Below the pieces are notes generated by a model. That model made no database searches. It was not told the DNA's origin and saw only the letters and a program-made list of their open reading frames with translations. A program made the translations under genes and the position numbers. A stretch of DNA of 63,793 nucleotides from Candidatus Saccharimonadota bacterium (GTDB lineage Bacteria > Patescibacteriota > Saccharimonadia > Saccharimonadales > UBA4665). This document shows positions 48,401 through 57,160 of this stretch, piece after piece (the first letter of the stretch is position 1; every line of letters starts with the position of its first letter). The stretch spans positions 1 to 63,793 of the forward strand of contig JARIHC010000008.1 of NCBI GenBank assembly GCA_029288485.1, in the 5' to 3' direction.

Positions 48401-49483
48401 TTAACCTTGCTCGTAGCGCAAGTCTTCTAGCAGTTTCTTCTCACGTTTGCTGAGCTTGCCGGGTATGTCCACCAATATTGTAACGATCTGAGCACCGCGA
48501 CTGTTGCCTCTTATGTGCGGGACTCCATGGCCGCTTAGCTTAAAATCTGATCCGGGCTGAGTGCCAGCCGGAACTTTCATACGAACCGGACCGTCCACAG
48601 TTTGTACGTCTATTTCGGTGCCGAGTGCGGCGTCCACCATACTAATATGCTCTTCACTTAGTATTAGATCGCCTTCCCTCGTAAAGTGTTTATCTGGCTT
48701 AACGCGAATGTTGACGTACAGGTCGCCTTTTGGCCCATTAGCTATAGCTTCACCGTGTTCGCGGAGCCGTATAGTAGCGCCATCATCAATTCCTGCCGGA
48801 ACTTTTAGCTGTACAGCCTGTTTTTTAGCCTTTACGCCCCTGCCCTTACACACGCTGCAGGCCTTTTCCGGGACTTTACCGCTGCCACGACATTTGGGAC
48901 AGACAGCCGCTTGCTGAATGTTACCGAAAATAGTGCGCGACACGGTCACTACTTGACCAGAGCCCTTACACTGATCGCAAGTTTTAAGTTCGTGTCCCGG
49001 CTCTACTGTAGTGCCTTTGCAGTGTTCACACATGTCATCAAGATTTAGAGTTAAGTCTGCTTCGGTGCCAAACACGGCATCGGTAAAGCCAATTTCTATA
49101 TTAGCCTCTACATCTCTGCCGCGAGTTTGGCGTTGCTGGCCCTGCGGTTGACCACCACCAAAAAAGCTGCTGAATATATCGCCCAGTCCCAGGTCGCCAA
49201 AGTCAAAGTTTATATTCTGGCCGCCGGCTCCGCCAAAGCCGCCGCCAAAAGGATTGCCGCCAGCTGCTCCTCCAACACCAGCATGACCAAACTGGTCGTA
49301 GCGTTTACGTTTCTCGGTATCTTTCAGGACTTCGTAAGCTTCGTTAACTTCTTTGAACTTTTCTTCATTGCCGCCTCGATCCGGGTGATGTTCGACAGCT
49401 GCCCGGCGGAACGCTTTTTTTATTTCGTCCGCTGAGGAATCTTTTTTGACTCCCAGTACTTCGTAGTAATCACGTTTAGCCAT
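48401..49483 (-). CDS. dnaJ: Chaperone DnaJ
   Basis: 360 residues. The J domain begins MAKRDYYEVLGVKKDSSADEI and has the HPD motif (HHPDRGG, about residues 32-38). A Gly/Phe region follows (about 70-105). Then come the four Cys-x-x-Cys-x-G-x-G-like zinc repeats (CEHCKGTT, CDQCKGSG, CPKCRGSG, CSVCKGRG; about 140-210) and the C-terminal peptide-binding domains. It stimulates DnaK ATPase. The start at 49483 has GAGGGA just upstream and overlaps the preceding gene by 8 bp. Confidence 0.97.
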   Translation of the reverse strand: MAKRDYYEVLGVKKDSSADEIKKAFRRAAVEHHPDRGGNEEKFKEVNEAYEVLKDTEKRKRYDQFGHAGVGGAAGGNPFGGGFGGAGGQNINFDFGDLGLGDIFSSFFGGGQPQGQQRQTRGRDVEANIEIGFTDAVFGTEADLTLNLDDMCEHCKGTTVEPGHELKTCDQCKGSGQVVTVSRTIFGNIQQAAVCPKCRGSGKVPEKACSVCKGRGVKAKKQAVQLKVPAGIDDGATIRLREHGEAIANGPKGDLYVNIRVKPDKHFTREGDLILSEEHISMVDAALGTEIDVQTVDGPVRMKVPAGTQPGSDFKLSGHGVPHIRGNSRGAQIVTILVDIPGKLSKREKKLLEDLRYEQG

Positions 49484-49763
49484 TTTCCCTCGTTCCTTCA
49501 CGAGCTAACGCTTCAGCCGCAGAAAATACCTTGTGGCTATGCTCAGGCAAGATGCCGTAATCATGCTCTAGCATGCCTTCTAAGCCGTCTTTTACTAACT
49601 CTACTGTGGAGCTATTCATGTCGTGCTCAATCAATATGCTAAATATTGCCTGTATCTTGGGGTCATTAGCAGCTTGGTGTACGGCCCATTCTTCACGCGC
49701 CTCTATAGGAATTTTTTCCCAAATATCGTCCATGCTAGTGATGATTTCCGGCCCTGTACTCAT
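49476..49763 (-). CDS. Hypothetical protein between dnaK and dnaJ, 95 aa
   Basis: Not recognised. A small acidic, largely helical protein (MDDIWEKIPIEAREEWAVHQ, IQAIFSILIEHDMNSSTVELV) without membrane segments. It overlaps dnaJ by 8 bp (ATGGCTAA) and lies 50 bp after dnaK, so it is part of the heat-shock unit controlled by CIRCE. A chaperone-related role is guilt by association only. Confidence 0.6.
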   Translation of the reverse strand: MSTGPEIITSMDDIWEKIPIEAREEWAVHQAANDPKIQAIFSILIEHDMNSSTVELVKDGLEGMLEHDYGILPEHSHKVFSAAEALAREGTRENG

Positions 49764-49813
49764 ATCTTTTATTCTACCAACTTCCCCGCTAAGACCAGCG
49801 CATTAGCATAATT

Positions 49814-51748
49814 TTAGTCTTTCTTGGTGTCTTTGCCATCGACGACTTCACCCTCGACAGCTTCGTCTTTTTTGTCAGTTTTTTTATCGTCTTCAGTTTT
49901 TTCGGAAGTTTCGTCGTCAGACTTTGACTCGGCGGCCTGTGCCTGTTCGTACATCTTGCTGCCAATCGGCATCAATTTGTCGTTCAGTTCTTTTGCGGCG
50001 TTTTCGAGTGTTTCTTTGTTGGCTTTATCGTCAGCGATGACTTTTTTGGCAGCCGTAACGGCTTCATCCAGAGTTTTCTTATCGTCGTCGCTTAGCTTAT
50101 CGTCGTTATCTTTCTTGAGCTTTTCGGCTTGGTAAACCGCACTGTCTAGCAAGTTGCGCGCTTCTACTTGCTCCTTCTTGGCTTTGTCTTCATCGGCATG
50201 AGCTTCCGCTTCTTTGGCCATTTTCTCTACTTCTGATTTATCTAAATTACCAGAGCCAGAGATAGTAATACTTTGCTCCTTGCCGGTACCCTTGTCTTTA
50301 GCGGTAACGTTTAGAATGCCGTTGGCGTCAATATTGAAGGTAACTTCAATTTGCGGTACGCCGCGCGGTGCTGGTGGAATGCCATCCAGAATGAATCGGC
50401 CTAACGACTTATTGCCCTCTATCATATCGCGTTCGCCTTGGCCTACATGGACCTCAACTTGCGGCTGGTTGTCGGCCGCAGTGGAGAAAACTTCAGACTT
50501 GCTAGTAGGTATAGTGGTGTTGCGCTCAATCAGTTTAGTCATCACGCCGCCCATGGTCTCAATACCCAAGGATAGAGGCGTAACGTCTAGCAGCAACACG
50601 TCTTTGACGTCGCCTTGCAGCACGCCGCCTTGGATAGCCGCGCCGATGGCAACGACTTCATCCGGGTTAACACCTTTCATAGGATCTTTGCCAAAGATTT
50701 TCTTGACCTTTTCCTGTACGGCCGGCATACGCGTCATGCCGCCAACAAGTACTACAGCGTCGATCTCGCTAGCTTTTATGCCGGCGTCTTTTAGAGCTTT
50801 TTCACAAGGCGTAGCCGTCTTGTCGATTAATTCGGCTACTAGACTTTCTAACTTAGCTCGGGTTAGTTTGTGCTCAAAGTGTTTCGGGCCGTCAGCATCA
50901 GCAGTTAAGAACGGTAGATTGATATCGACTTCTTGTGCAGTGGAAAGCTCAATTTTGGCCTTTTCGGCTTCGTCGCGCAGTCGCTGCATGGCAGCTTTGT
51001 CTTCACTCACATCTATGCCGTGCTCTTTTTTGAACTCATCTGCAAAATAGTTAATGACTACGCGGTCGAAGTCGGCGCCGCCAAGATGTGTATCGCCATT
51101 GGTAGATTTAACCTCAAACACACCATCGCCCAATTCTAGAATTGAGATATCGAAAGTGCCGCCGCCAAGGTCGTAAACGGCAATTTTTTCGTCGGCCTTT
51201 TCTTTGTCCAGACCATAGGCCAGAGCAGCAGCAGTAGGCTCATTAATAATGCGCTTCACTTCCAGACCGGCAATCTTGCCGGCATCTTTGGTGGCCTGGC
51301 GCTGAGAATCGTCAAAGTAAGCTGGTACCGTAATGACAGCTTCTGTAACTTTATCGCTCAGGAAAGCCTCGGCGTCACTCTTGAGCTTGCCAAGTATCAT
51401 AGCGCTAACTTCTTCGGGGCTATACTCTTTATCCCCCATTTTAACCTTTGTGCTATTGCCACTTTTAACGATTTCATAGCCCATGAGCTTAAGGTCGCGC
51501 TGGACTTCCTTGTCGCTAAACTTACGACCAATCAGCCGCTTAACTTCATAAATAGTGTTTTTAGGGTTAGTAACTTGCTGGCGGCGAGCCACTTGGCCAA
51601 CCAAACGTTCGCCGTCTTTTTTTACGGCTACAACCGAAGGCGTTGTGCGATTTCCCTCGCTATTAGCAATAATCTCTGGTTTGCCGCTTTGCATAACAGC
51701 CATTGCCGAGTTAGTGGTTCCTAAATCAATTCCGATAATTTTGCTCAT
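49814..51748 (-). CDS. dnaK: Chaperone DnaK (Hsp70)
   Basis: 644 residues. The N-terminal ATPase opens [15 protein letters not shown] and has [32 protein letters not shown] and [14 protein letters not shown]. The substrate domain has [16 protein letters not shown] and [16 protein letters not shown]. The tail is Lys/Asp-rich instead of ending EEV. AGGAGG lies 8 nt before the ATG. The start overlaps the upstream 118-residue gene by 4 bp. The unit is preceded by a perfect CIRCE operator. Confidence 0.98.
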   Translation of the reverse strand: MSKIIGIDLGTTNSAMAVMQSGKPEIIANSEGNRTTPSVVAVKKDGERLVGQVARRQQVTNPKNTIYEVKRLIGRKFSDKEVQRDLKLMGYEIVKSGNSTKVKMGDKEYSPEEVSAMILGKLKSDAEAFLSDKVTEAVITVPAYFDDSQRQATKDAGKIAGLEVKRIINEPTAAALAYGLDKEKADEKIAVYDLGGGTFDISILELGDGVFEVKSTNGDTHLGGADFDRVVINYFADEFKKEHGIDVSEDKAAMQRLRDEAEKAKIELSTAQEVDINLPFLTADADGPKHFEHKLTRAKLESLVAELIDKTATPCEKALKDAGIKASEIDAVVLVGGMTRMPAVQEKVKKIFGKDPMKGVNPDEVVAIGAAIQGGVLQGDVKDVLLLDVTPLSLGIETMGGVMTKLIERNTTIPTSKSEVFSTAADNQPQVEVHVGQGERDMIEGNKSLGRFILDGIPPAPRGVPQIEVTFNIDANGILNVTAKDKGTGKEQSITISGSGNLDKSEVEKMAKEAEAHADEDKAKKEQVEARNLLDSAVYQAEKLKKDNDDKLSDDDKKTLDEAVTAAKKVIADDKANKETLENAAKELNDKLMPIGSKMYEQAQAAESKSDDETSEKTEDDKKTDKKDEAVEGEVVDGKDTKKD

Positions 51749-52101
51749 TCGTAAGCCTCCTCTTTTAATTCGCTTTGCATCAATTCTCGTTGCAGGGTAA
51801 GGACATCTCCGATCGCTTTTACTACTTCGCGCTTAACTTCAGGGAAGTCTGGGCTATCTAGGTCCTCAGCTTCCGAGACGCGCATCACTAAACCGGACAT
51901 TCCAATATCGTTAACACGATTTCGGAGAGAGGAGTACTTAAAATACGGCGTCATGCCGAAAAGTACCAAAGTAGTCCCTAGATATTGAGCCCAAGTAATG
52001 CCTTCTTGCTCCTTTTTTCGATCAATAGCCGCGATATCTCGCTGAAGGTTTGACTCTTCAATCGCAGCCCACGGATCGGCAGGCATCTCCTTATCAGGCA
52101 A
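51745..52101 (-). CDS. Hypothetical protein upstream of dnaK, 118 aa
   Basis: First gene of the dnaK unit. It probably starts at the TTG at 52101, because AGGAGG lies 7 nt before it; an ATG five codons later has no room for a ribosome site. The protein has a charged helical N-terminus ([24 protein letters not shown]), a short hydrophobic segment ([15 protein letters not shown]) and a helical C-terminus ([25 protein letters not shown]). Family unknown. Coupled to dnaK by a 4-bp overlap, so it should be heat-inducible. Confidence 0.6.
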   Translation of the reverse strand: MPDKEMPADPWAAIEESNLQRDIAAIDRKKEQEGITWAQYLGTTLVLFGMTPYFKYSSLRNRVNDIGMSGLVMRVSEAEDLDSPDFPEVKREVVKAIGDVLTLQRELMQSELKEEAYE

Positions 52102-52147
52102 TATCCATCCTCCTTGCGTTAACTAGCAGTCATTGCTGACTAATGCC

Positions 52148-52176
52148 AGTGTAGTAAATTAGCACTCTGCTGTCAA
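52148..52176 (-). promoter_or_regulatory. Promoter of the dnaK unit
   Basis: TTGACA (52171-52176), a 17-nt spacer and TACACT (52148-52153) on the minus strand. The -35 lies in the CIRCE spacer. Confidence 0.8.
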
Positions 52177-52185
52177 GAGTGCTAA
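52159..52185. promoter_or_regulatory. CIRCE operator (HrcA binding site) of the dnaK unit
   Basis: TTAGCACTC-N9-GAGTGCTAA, a perfect match to the CIRCE consensus, placed over the -35 and spacer of the promoter. Confidence 0.95.
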
Positions 52186-52203
52186 TTGTAGTTTTTTATA
52201 CAA

Positions 52204-52560
52204 TCACTGTTCTCCTCTAGCGAGAGAGATAGCTAGTTGTTGTTCGTCGGCGCTCAGACCTTCCATGGCCTCATTCTCACGCTGGTATAGCTCGCCAAGA
52301 TCAACTGCTAGATGAACACCTTCTTCTAAAACCTGGTGGACTTTATCTGTAGTAGCTATAGCGGTGGCGGCAGCGTTGATTCTGTCATCGCTAGAAAAAC
52401 GATTTTCATCGCCGGCCACTATTTCTGCGCCGCTTTGGCCACGTTGTTTGCCATAAGACATAACTGAGCCAAGCACTTTTTTAGCGCGGTGGTACTTTTC
52501 CGTTCTGTCGTCAGGCAAGCGGCAGCCATTTTGGAAATCAACCCGGATAACTTCGCCCAC
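52204..52560 (-). CDS. Hypothetical protein between grpE and the dnaK CIRCE, 118 aa
   Basis: Not recognised. Starts at GTG 52560, 3 bp after grpE. Soluble, with RTEKYHRAKKVLGSVMSYGKQ at the N-terminus and a helical C-terminal half (VLEEGVHLAVDLGELYQREN). It closes the hrcA-grpE unit, 19 bp before the next CIRCE, so it is presumably heat-regulated. The paired presence of one orphan protein in each half of the cluster is notable. Confidence 0.55.
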   Translation of the reverse strand: MGEVIRVDFQNGCRLPDDRTEKYHRAKKVLGSVMSYGKQRGQSGAEIVAGDENRFSSDDRINAAATAIATTDKVHQVLEEGVHLAVDLGELYQRENEAMEGLSADEQQLAISLARGEQ

Positions 52561-52563
52561 GCT

Positions 52564-53007
52564 CTAGCCCTTAACTTTTACCATAGCGTGGCGGATAACT
52601 TCGTCGCCCAGTTTATAACCGGCCTGTAGCTCTTCGCTTACCACTTCTTGCTGGCCGTCACCCTCTTCCGCCCCAACAGCTTCGTGAAAATGAGGGTTAA
52701 AATGTTCGCCAACTGTTTTGATACGTTCTACGCCCATATCAGCTAACGTCTTCTCGAACTGTTTAACTACCGCTTGGATGCCTTTTACGTAATCACTATC
52801 TTTAAGGTCGGTGGGAACATGCTTAAGCGCCCTTTCAAAATTGTCGATTACCGGCAAAAGATCAGTGATAATACTCGATTTAACGGCAGCCCGCAGACTG
52901 GCTATCTCGGCTTCATGACGACGGCGTAAATTAACGGCATCAGCCCGTTCACGCTTCAGAGCTTCGGTTAGTTCTTCTATCTGTTGTTTGGCGGTTCTCT
53001 TAGTCAT
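52564..53007 (-). CDS. grpE: Nucleotide exchange factor GrpE
   Basis: 147 residues. A long N-terminal helix (AKQQIEELTEALKRERADAVNLRRRHEAE, about 5-35) leads to LLPVIDNFERALKHVP (about 58-73) and the C-terminal beta domain (VERIKTVGEHFNPHFHEAVG ... EELQAGYKLGDEVIRHAMVKV). GrpE releases ADP from DnaK. The start is set at the ATG with GGAGG 9 nt upstream. The frame's earlier ATG lies directly on the GGAGG. It overlaps hrcA by 8 bp. Confidence 0.95.
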   Translation of the reverse strand: MTKRTAKQQIEELTEALKRERADAVNLRRRHEAEIASLRAAVKSSIITDLLPVIDNFERALKHVPTDLKDSDYVKGIQAVVKQFEKTLADMGVERIKTVGEHFNPHFHEAVGAEEGDGQQEVVSEELQAGYKLGDEVIRHAMVKVKG

Positions 53008-53707
53008 ACAGCACATCCTCCAACTCTTGTCCGGCCCGCGCCACTAAAGCCATAACGTCGCGGTAGCTCTGGCGAGTCGGGCCAAGTGTGCCTATGTAAC
53101 TACGGTCAGAAAATGGGCTGCGGAATCGGCTAATAACTAGGCTTGCGCCGGCGCTGCGACCGATTGGGTTTTCGTGGCCAATATAGACACTAAGCGGTTT
53201 ATTTGGCGCAGCTTCACGTAGCCATGGCTCCAAATTATCTAGCAGACTGGCTACTTGTTGAGCCTGAGAGCCGCTGATAAATTCCGGCTGGCCAAACAGA
53301 TTGGAAAGCCCGCTTATATACAGTTGGTTGCCAATGGTAGCAAGGCCCAAGTTATGAGTCAGCTCAACCAGAGTGTCGACGGCATTTCTGATCATACGTT
53401 CTGGTGCGCCTGCTTGTTGTACTCGAGCCGCTAGCGCCTTTTCAGCGCGACCTTCGGGCAGCGTTTTGTCTGACAATTCATTCAGGTTATTAACGTACAG
53501 ACGATAGCCTTTATCGGTCGGCACACGGCCAGCACTGGTATGCGGCTGACTAATATAGCCGTGTTTTTCCAGCTCGGACATCTCGGATCGGATAGTGGCC
53601 GAGCTAACGTTGAATAATTTAGCGAGCAGAGTCGAACCAACCGGACTGGCCACCTCGGCATACTGCTCGACTATAGCATTCAAAATAGCTTGCTGACGCG
53701 CTGTCAT
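53000..53707 (-). CDS. hrcA: Heat-inducible transcription repressor HrcA
   Basis: HrcA represses class I heat-shock genes by binding CIRCE. The 235-residue protein has the winged helix (RQQAILNAIVEQYAEVASPVGSTLLAKLFNVSSATIRSEMSELEKHGYISQPHTSAGRVPTDKGYRLYV; only parts quoted here as landmarks are TIRSEMSELEKHGYI and HTSAGRVPTDKGYR). A shortened GAF-like domain and a C-terminal end (GPTRQSYRDVMALVARAGQEL) follow. It is about 100 residues shorter than the Bacillus protein. A CIRCE lies upstream, so it is autoregulated. Confidence 0.95.
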   Translation of the reverse strand: MTARQQAILNAIVEQYAEVASPVGSTLLAKLFNVSSATIRSEMSELEKHGYISQPHTSAGRVPTDKGYRLYVNNLNELSDKTLPEGRAEKALAARVQQAGAPERMIRNAVDTLVELTHNLGLATIGNQLYISGLSNLFGQPEFISGSQAQQVASLLDNLEPWLREAAPNKPLSVYIGHENPIGRSAGASLVISRFRSPFSDRSYIGTLGPTRQSYRDVMALVARAGQELEDVLYD

Positions 53708-53717
53708 AATACTATGT

Positions 53718-53746
53718 ATCTTATAATTTTAGCACTCGGACGTCAA
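53718..53746 (-). promoter_or_regulatory. Promoter of the hrcA-grpE unit
   Basis: TTGACG (53741-53746), a 17-nt spacer and TAAGAT (53718-53723) on the minus strand. The -35 lies in the CIRCE spacer, as at the dnaK promoter. Confidence 0.8.
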
Positions 53747-53755
53747 GAGTGCTAA
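53729..53755. promoter_or_regulatory. CIRCE operator of the hrcA-grpE unit
   Basis: TTAGCACTC-N9-GAGTGCTAA, perfect match to CIRCE, ending 1 bp from the guanylate kinase stop. Confidence 0.95.
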
Positions 53756-53756
53756 A

Positions 53757-54473
53757 TTAGCTTAGTTTGGAGAGTAGATCCTGAGCCAAAGCGCGAGCTG
53801 TTTCGGATTCTTGGCCGGCTGGAGCACCGTGAGCGATAGCATCGGCTACTTCTACTGCCTGATCCAGGTCGTCATTAATAACGAAACGGAAGTATTTTTT
53901 GTGTAGCGCTTCTTCTAACTCGTGTTTAGCTGTTTGCATCCGACGTTTAATGTCTTCTGGGTCCGCGTCGCCGTCGTATCGCTGTTTGAGTCGCTGTTGC
54001 CAAACCTCATAACTGGGCGGCAAAATAAAAAGTGCGATGACATTGGAGCTGATTGATTCGTATTCAGCCACACCCTGTACCTCCATGTCGGTAAGAGCAA
54101 TTTTATGGTGGTCGTGTGCTTTCTGGATTTCGGCGACGCTGGTACCATAAACGTTGCCGCTGTACATCTTGGCTTCTACAAACTCGCCATTATCAAGTTT
54201 TTTCTCGGCTTCAACAAGATTTGTGAAATGGTACTCCCTGCCATCTTGTTCCAATACGCCTTGGTTTTCACGCGGTTTTCTTGTAGTGTGCGAGACTATA
54301 TGATGGTATTTGCCTGTCTCTAGCAATCGGTGCTTAATACTATCTTTGCCGGCGCCAGACACCCCGACTAATAGTAAAATCGACGTATCCTCAACTAAAG
54401 CAATAGTGGCGGCTGATGGTTGATAATTCTCAAGTTTTTGTTTGAGTCCCGCCGCCTGCGCGGAATCATCCAT
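53757..54473 (-). CDS. gmk: Guanylate kinase with N-terminal extension
   Basis: Guanylate kinase makes GDP from GMP and ATP. After about 30 extra residues comes ILLLVGVSGAGKDSIKHRLL (P-loop, about residues 32-51). Then follow SHTTRKPRENQG (GMP binding), REYHFTNLVEAEKKLDNGEFVE, YGTSVAEI and LFILPPSYEVWQQRL (lid). The 238 residues exceed the usual 200 because of both ends. TATAAT exactly 6 nt before the ATG supports the start. Confidence 0.9.
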   Translation of the reverse strand: MDDSAQAAGLKQKLENYQPSAATIALVEDTSILLLVGVSGAGKDSIKHRLLETGKYHHIVSHTTRKPRENQGVLEQDGREYHFTNLVEAEKKLDNGEFVEAKMYSGNVYGTSVAEIQKAHDHHKIALTDMEVQGVAEYESISSNVIALFILPPSYEVWQQRLKQRYDGDADPEDIKRRMQTAKHELEEALHKKYFRFVINDDLDQAVEVADAIAHGAPAGQESETARALAQDLLSKLS

Positions 54474-54479
54474 TGCCTT

Positions 54480-54485
54480 ATTATA
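54480..54485 (-). promoter_or_regulatory. -10 box TATAAT, leaderless start of gmk
   Basis: TATAAT-N6-ATG on the minus strand. Confidence 0.65.
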
Positions 54486-54528
54486 AACCTTACAATGGTT
54501 TTAGAGCAAGTGCAAATCGCATTACCAA

Positions 54529-56307
54529 TTAATCACGCTTGAGCATAACGGTGAAGGCTTCGGACGGAATATCGACTTTGCCGAATTTTTTGAGGCGCTT
54601 TTTGCCTTTGGCTTGTTTGGCCAGCACCTTTTTCTTGCGCGATACGTCGCCGCCATATAGACCGCTAGTTACGTCTTTGCGGTAAGCGCTAATATCTTCG
54701 CGAGCTATGAACTTGCCGCCAATCGCCGCCTGAAGTGCAACTTTAAAATTCTGACGAGGAATGACATCTTTGAGTTTTTCAACTGTTTGTCGCCCCAGCG
54801 CCTGCGCCTCAGCGCGGTGAGTCATAATACTGAGTGCTCCTATCATTTCACCAGCCACATAAAAATCTAGACGCACTAAGTCTTCGGCTCGATAATCAGC
54901 CAATTCGTAGTTGAACGAACCGTAACCACTTGTTATGCTCTTTAATTGGTCGTAGAAGTCCGTCAGTAAGTTAGCCAGCGGCGCCTCAAAACTAACAACA
55001 GCTCGCCTGTCTACGTAGCTTACGTTTTTCTGCTGGCCCCGCTTACTACTAATTAATTGGATCACCGAGCCAACGTATTCCTGGGGCACAATGATTTCGC
55101 CATTAATCCATGGCTCGCGAATTTCTTGTATTTTGGCTGGGTCTGGCAAATCGGCTGCGCTCTTTATGTCCAATTCTTCACCGCTTACCATTACTACATG
55201 ATAGTCAGTGGACGGATTAGTAATTACTAGTTCTAGATCGTATTCACGCTCTAACCTCTCCCTGACAATATCCATATGCAGTAAACCCAAAAAACCAACC
55301 CGTACGCCAAAACCCAACACGGGCGAATTTTCTGGCGCAAACTGCAGTGCCGAGTCGCTTAAAGATAGTTTCTCGACTGCGTCTTTTAAGAGCTGGTAGT
55401 TTTCGTTGCTATCGGGGAAAAAGCCGGCGTACACAAAAGGCTGAACGTTTTTATAGCCCGGCAATGGTTTATGGGCTGGTTTGCTTGCTAATGTGATGGT
55501 ATCGCCGACTTTGGCTTCGCGCGTCGATTTAAGATTAGTTACTATGTAGCCAATCTCGCCGGTTGCCAGGCTTTTTTCGCTGATCATTTCCGGTGTCAAC
55601 GCACCGACGTCTAACGACAGGCCGTCGGCACCAGTAGCCATCATTTTAATTTGTGCATTTTTGTTAATGGCGCCATCAAATACTCGGACATACAAAATTA
55701 CACCTCTATAATCATCATAATAGGAGTCAAATATTAACGCCCGTGTTTCAGAGTTTTCTGACTGTTTGGGCGGCGGTATGTCGCTGATAACAGCGCGCAA
55801 AACGGAGTCTACATTCTGTCCAGTTTTAGCAGAAATTTCTATGATGTCTTGGCGCTTACATCCTAGCAGACTGATAATCTCGGCACTTACACGCTCTATG
55901 TCAGCTGCGGGCAGGTCAATTTTATTAAGCACTGGGATGATTTTTAGGTCGGCGTCCATTGCTAAATACACATTGGCTAAGGTCTGCGCTTGAATACCCT
56001 GCGTAGCGTCCACTACCAGCAGCGCACCTTCACAGGCTTGGAGGCTACGCGACACTTCGTAGCTAAAGTCTACGTGGCCAGGCGTATCAATTAAGTTTAG
56101 CTCGTAGCTCTCGTGCCGCATACGAACAGGTGCTAATTTAATAGTAATCCCTTTTTCGCGCTCCAGCTCCATTTTGTCGAGCAGCTGGGCTTTCATATCA
56201 CGTTTTTGCACAGTGCCCGTCAACTCCAGCAAACGGTCCGCCAGCGTGGACTTGCCGTGGTCAATGTGCGCAATAATACAAAAATTACGAATATGGTCTT
56301 GAGTCAT
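54529..56307 (-). CDS. lepA: Elongation factor 4 (LepA)
   Basis: 592 residues; a GTPase that back-translocates or remodels ribosomes. GTPase motifs: AHIDHGKSTLADRLL (G1), the DTPGHVDF loop (G3) and NKIDLP (G4). EF4-specific C-terminal domain: IGALSIMTHRAEAQALGRQTVEKLKDVIPRQ and KAKGKKRLKKFGKVDIPSEAF. The frame is open 14 codons further upstream, but TATAAT lies 10 nt before the ATG at 56307 and within that extension, so the shorter start is right. Confidence 0.97.
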   Translation of the reverse strand: MTQDHIRNFCIIAHIDHGKSTLADRLLELTGTVQKRDMKAQLLDKMELEREKGITIKLAPVRMRHESYELNLIDTPGHVDFSYEVSRSLQACEGALLVVDATQGIQAQTLANVYLAMDADLKIIPVLNKIDLPAADIERVSAEIISLLGCKRQDIIEISAKTGQNVDSVLRAVISDIPPPKQSENSETRALIFDSYYDDYRGVILYVRVFDGAINKNAQIKMMATGADGLSLDVGALTPEMISEKSLATGEIGYIVTNLKSTREAKVGDTITLASKPAHKPLPGYKNVQPFVYAGFFPDSNENYQLLKDAVEKLSLSDSALQFAPENSPVLGFGVRVGFLGLLHMDIVRERLEREYDLELVITNPSTDYHVVMVSGEELDIKSAADLPDPAKIQEIREPWINGEIIVPQEYVGSVIQLISSKRGQQKNVSYVDRRAVVSFEAPLANLLTDFYDQLKSITSGYGSFNYELADYRAEDLVRLDFYVAGEMIGALSIMTHRAEAQALGRQTVEKLKDVIPRQNFKVALQAAIGGKFIAREDISAYRKDVTSGLYGGDVSRKKKVLAKQAKGKKRLKKFGKVDIPSEAFTVMLKRD

Positions 56308-56332
56308 ATGAAACTCTATTATAACAGAGGTA

Positions 56333-57100
56333 TTATGGGTTATTGGCAAGCATTTCTAGGATACTGACATACTGGCCGGGTGTAATTACCAAGTGATCTA
56401 GCAACTCAATGCCAAGCACTTTGCCTGCCGCTATAAGCTGTTCGGTAATGTGAATGTCTGGCGTAGTAGGTTCAAGCTGGCCCGACGGATGGTTATGCGC
56501 CAAAATAACCGCTATAGCGCCGCGTTCAATAGCCGGCTGGAAAACCTCGCGAGGGTGAACCACGTTGGAAGTCAGGCTGCCAATAGAGATAACTTCGTCG
56601 TGCACTATCCGGTAGCGGCTATTAAGATACAGGCCCCTTAGCTGCTCTTTGTTGCTATTTGAGATATCTTTTAAGTATTGATAGGCTTGCTTAGCATTGC
56701 GGATATGTACCGGCCGGCCCGATGACTGACGCGCGTAGAAGCGGCGGCCCAGTTCCAGACTAGCAACTATTTGGCAGGCTTTGCCCAGTGGGATGTCAGC
56801 CGTTTGACTAAGCTGCTTGGGGTTAAGTTCGCTAGCAATAGCCTTTTCGCCGTATTCGCGGAGGGTCCGTCGGGCCATAGCCAAAACGTCTTCTTTGCGG
56901 TTGCCGACTCCCCACAAAATAGCAATAAGCTCGGGTATTGATAAATTAGCAGCGCCCGTCTTAAGCAGGCGTTCACGCGGACGCTCGTCTTCGGGTAAAT
57001 CTTTGACGCGTAAAACATATTGGTTTTCAGATTCTGTGAATATAAGATCGTGATCCGTAACACCATAGTCTGCTGCTGTGCTCAAAACTGCTTGTGACAT
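56333..57100 (-). CDS. radC: RadC-family JAB1/MPN domain protein
   Basis: 255 residues. The N-terminal helix-hairpin-helix region (RERLLKTGAANLSIPELIAILWG ... LNPKQLSQTADIPLGKACQIVASLELGRR) precedes a JAMM metalloprotease-like domain. That domain has HNHPSG (about residues 202-207) and D-x-x-x-x-x-x-L spaced as in RadC (PDIHITEQLIAAGKVLGIELLDHLVI). Its true biochemical function is still unclear, despite the old DNA repair label. TATAAT is exactly 6 nt before the ATG. Confidence 0.92.
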   Translation of the reverse strand: MSQAVLSTAADYGVTDHDLIFTESENQYVLRVKDLPEDERPRERLLKTGAANLSIPELIAILWGVGNRKEDVLAMARRTLREYGEKAIASELNPKQLSQTADIPLGKACQIVASLELGRRFYARQSSGRPVHIRNAKQAYQYLKDISNSNKEQLRGLYLNSRYRIVHDEVISIGSLTSNVVHPREVFQPAIERGAIAVILAHNHPSGQLEPTTPDIHITEQLIAAGKVLGIELLDHLVITPGQYVSILEMLANNP

Positions 57101-57106
57101 AGCCCA

Positions 57107-57112
57107 ATTATA
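57107..57112 (-). promoter_or_regulatory. -10 box TATAAT, leaderless start of radC
   Basis: TATAAT-N6-ATG on the minus strand. Confidence 0.65.
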
Positions 57113-57160
57113 CCTCTACTCGGTCTAAATAATATTAAATATTTGTTAAATAAGACGAAA

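Noticed and set aside
50214-51050. 278-residue frame antisense to dnaK
   Set aside because: Shadow of a highly conserved gene; Ser/Pro/Thr-rich composition is typical of antisense frames here.
56315-56340. CCTCTGTTATAAT next to lepA as another tRNA-type promoter
   Set aside because: The CCTCTGT lies before and not after the -10 box, and no RNA gene follows.
56308-56349. N-terminal extension of LepA
   Set aside because: The stretch contains the TATAAT box and is absent from the LepA family.
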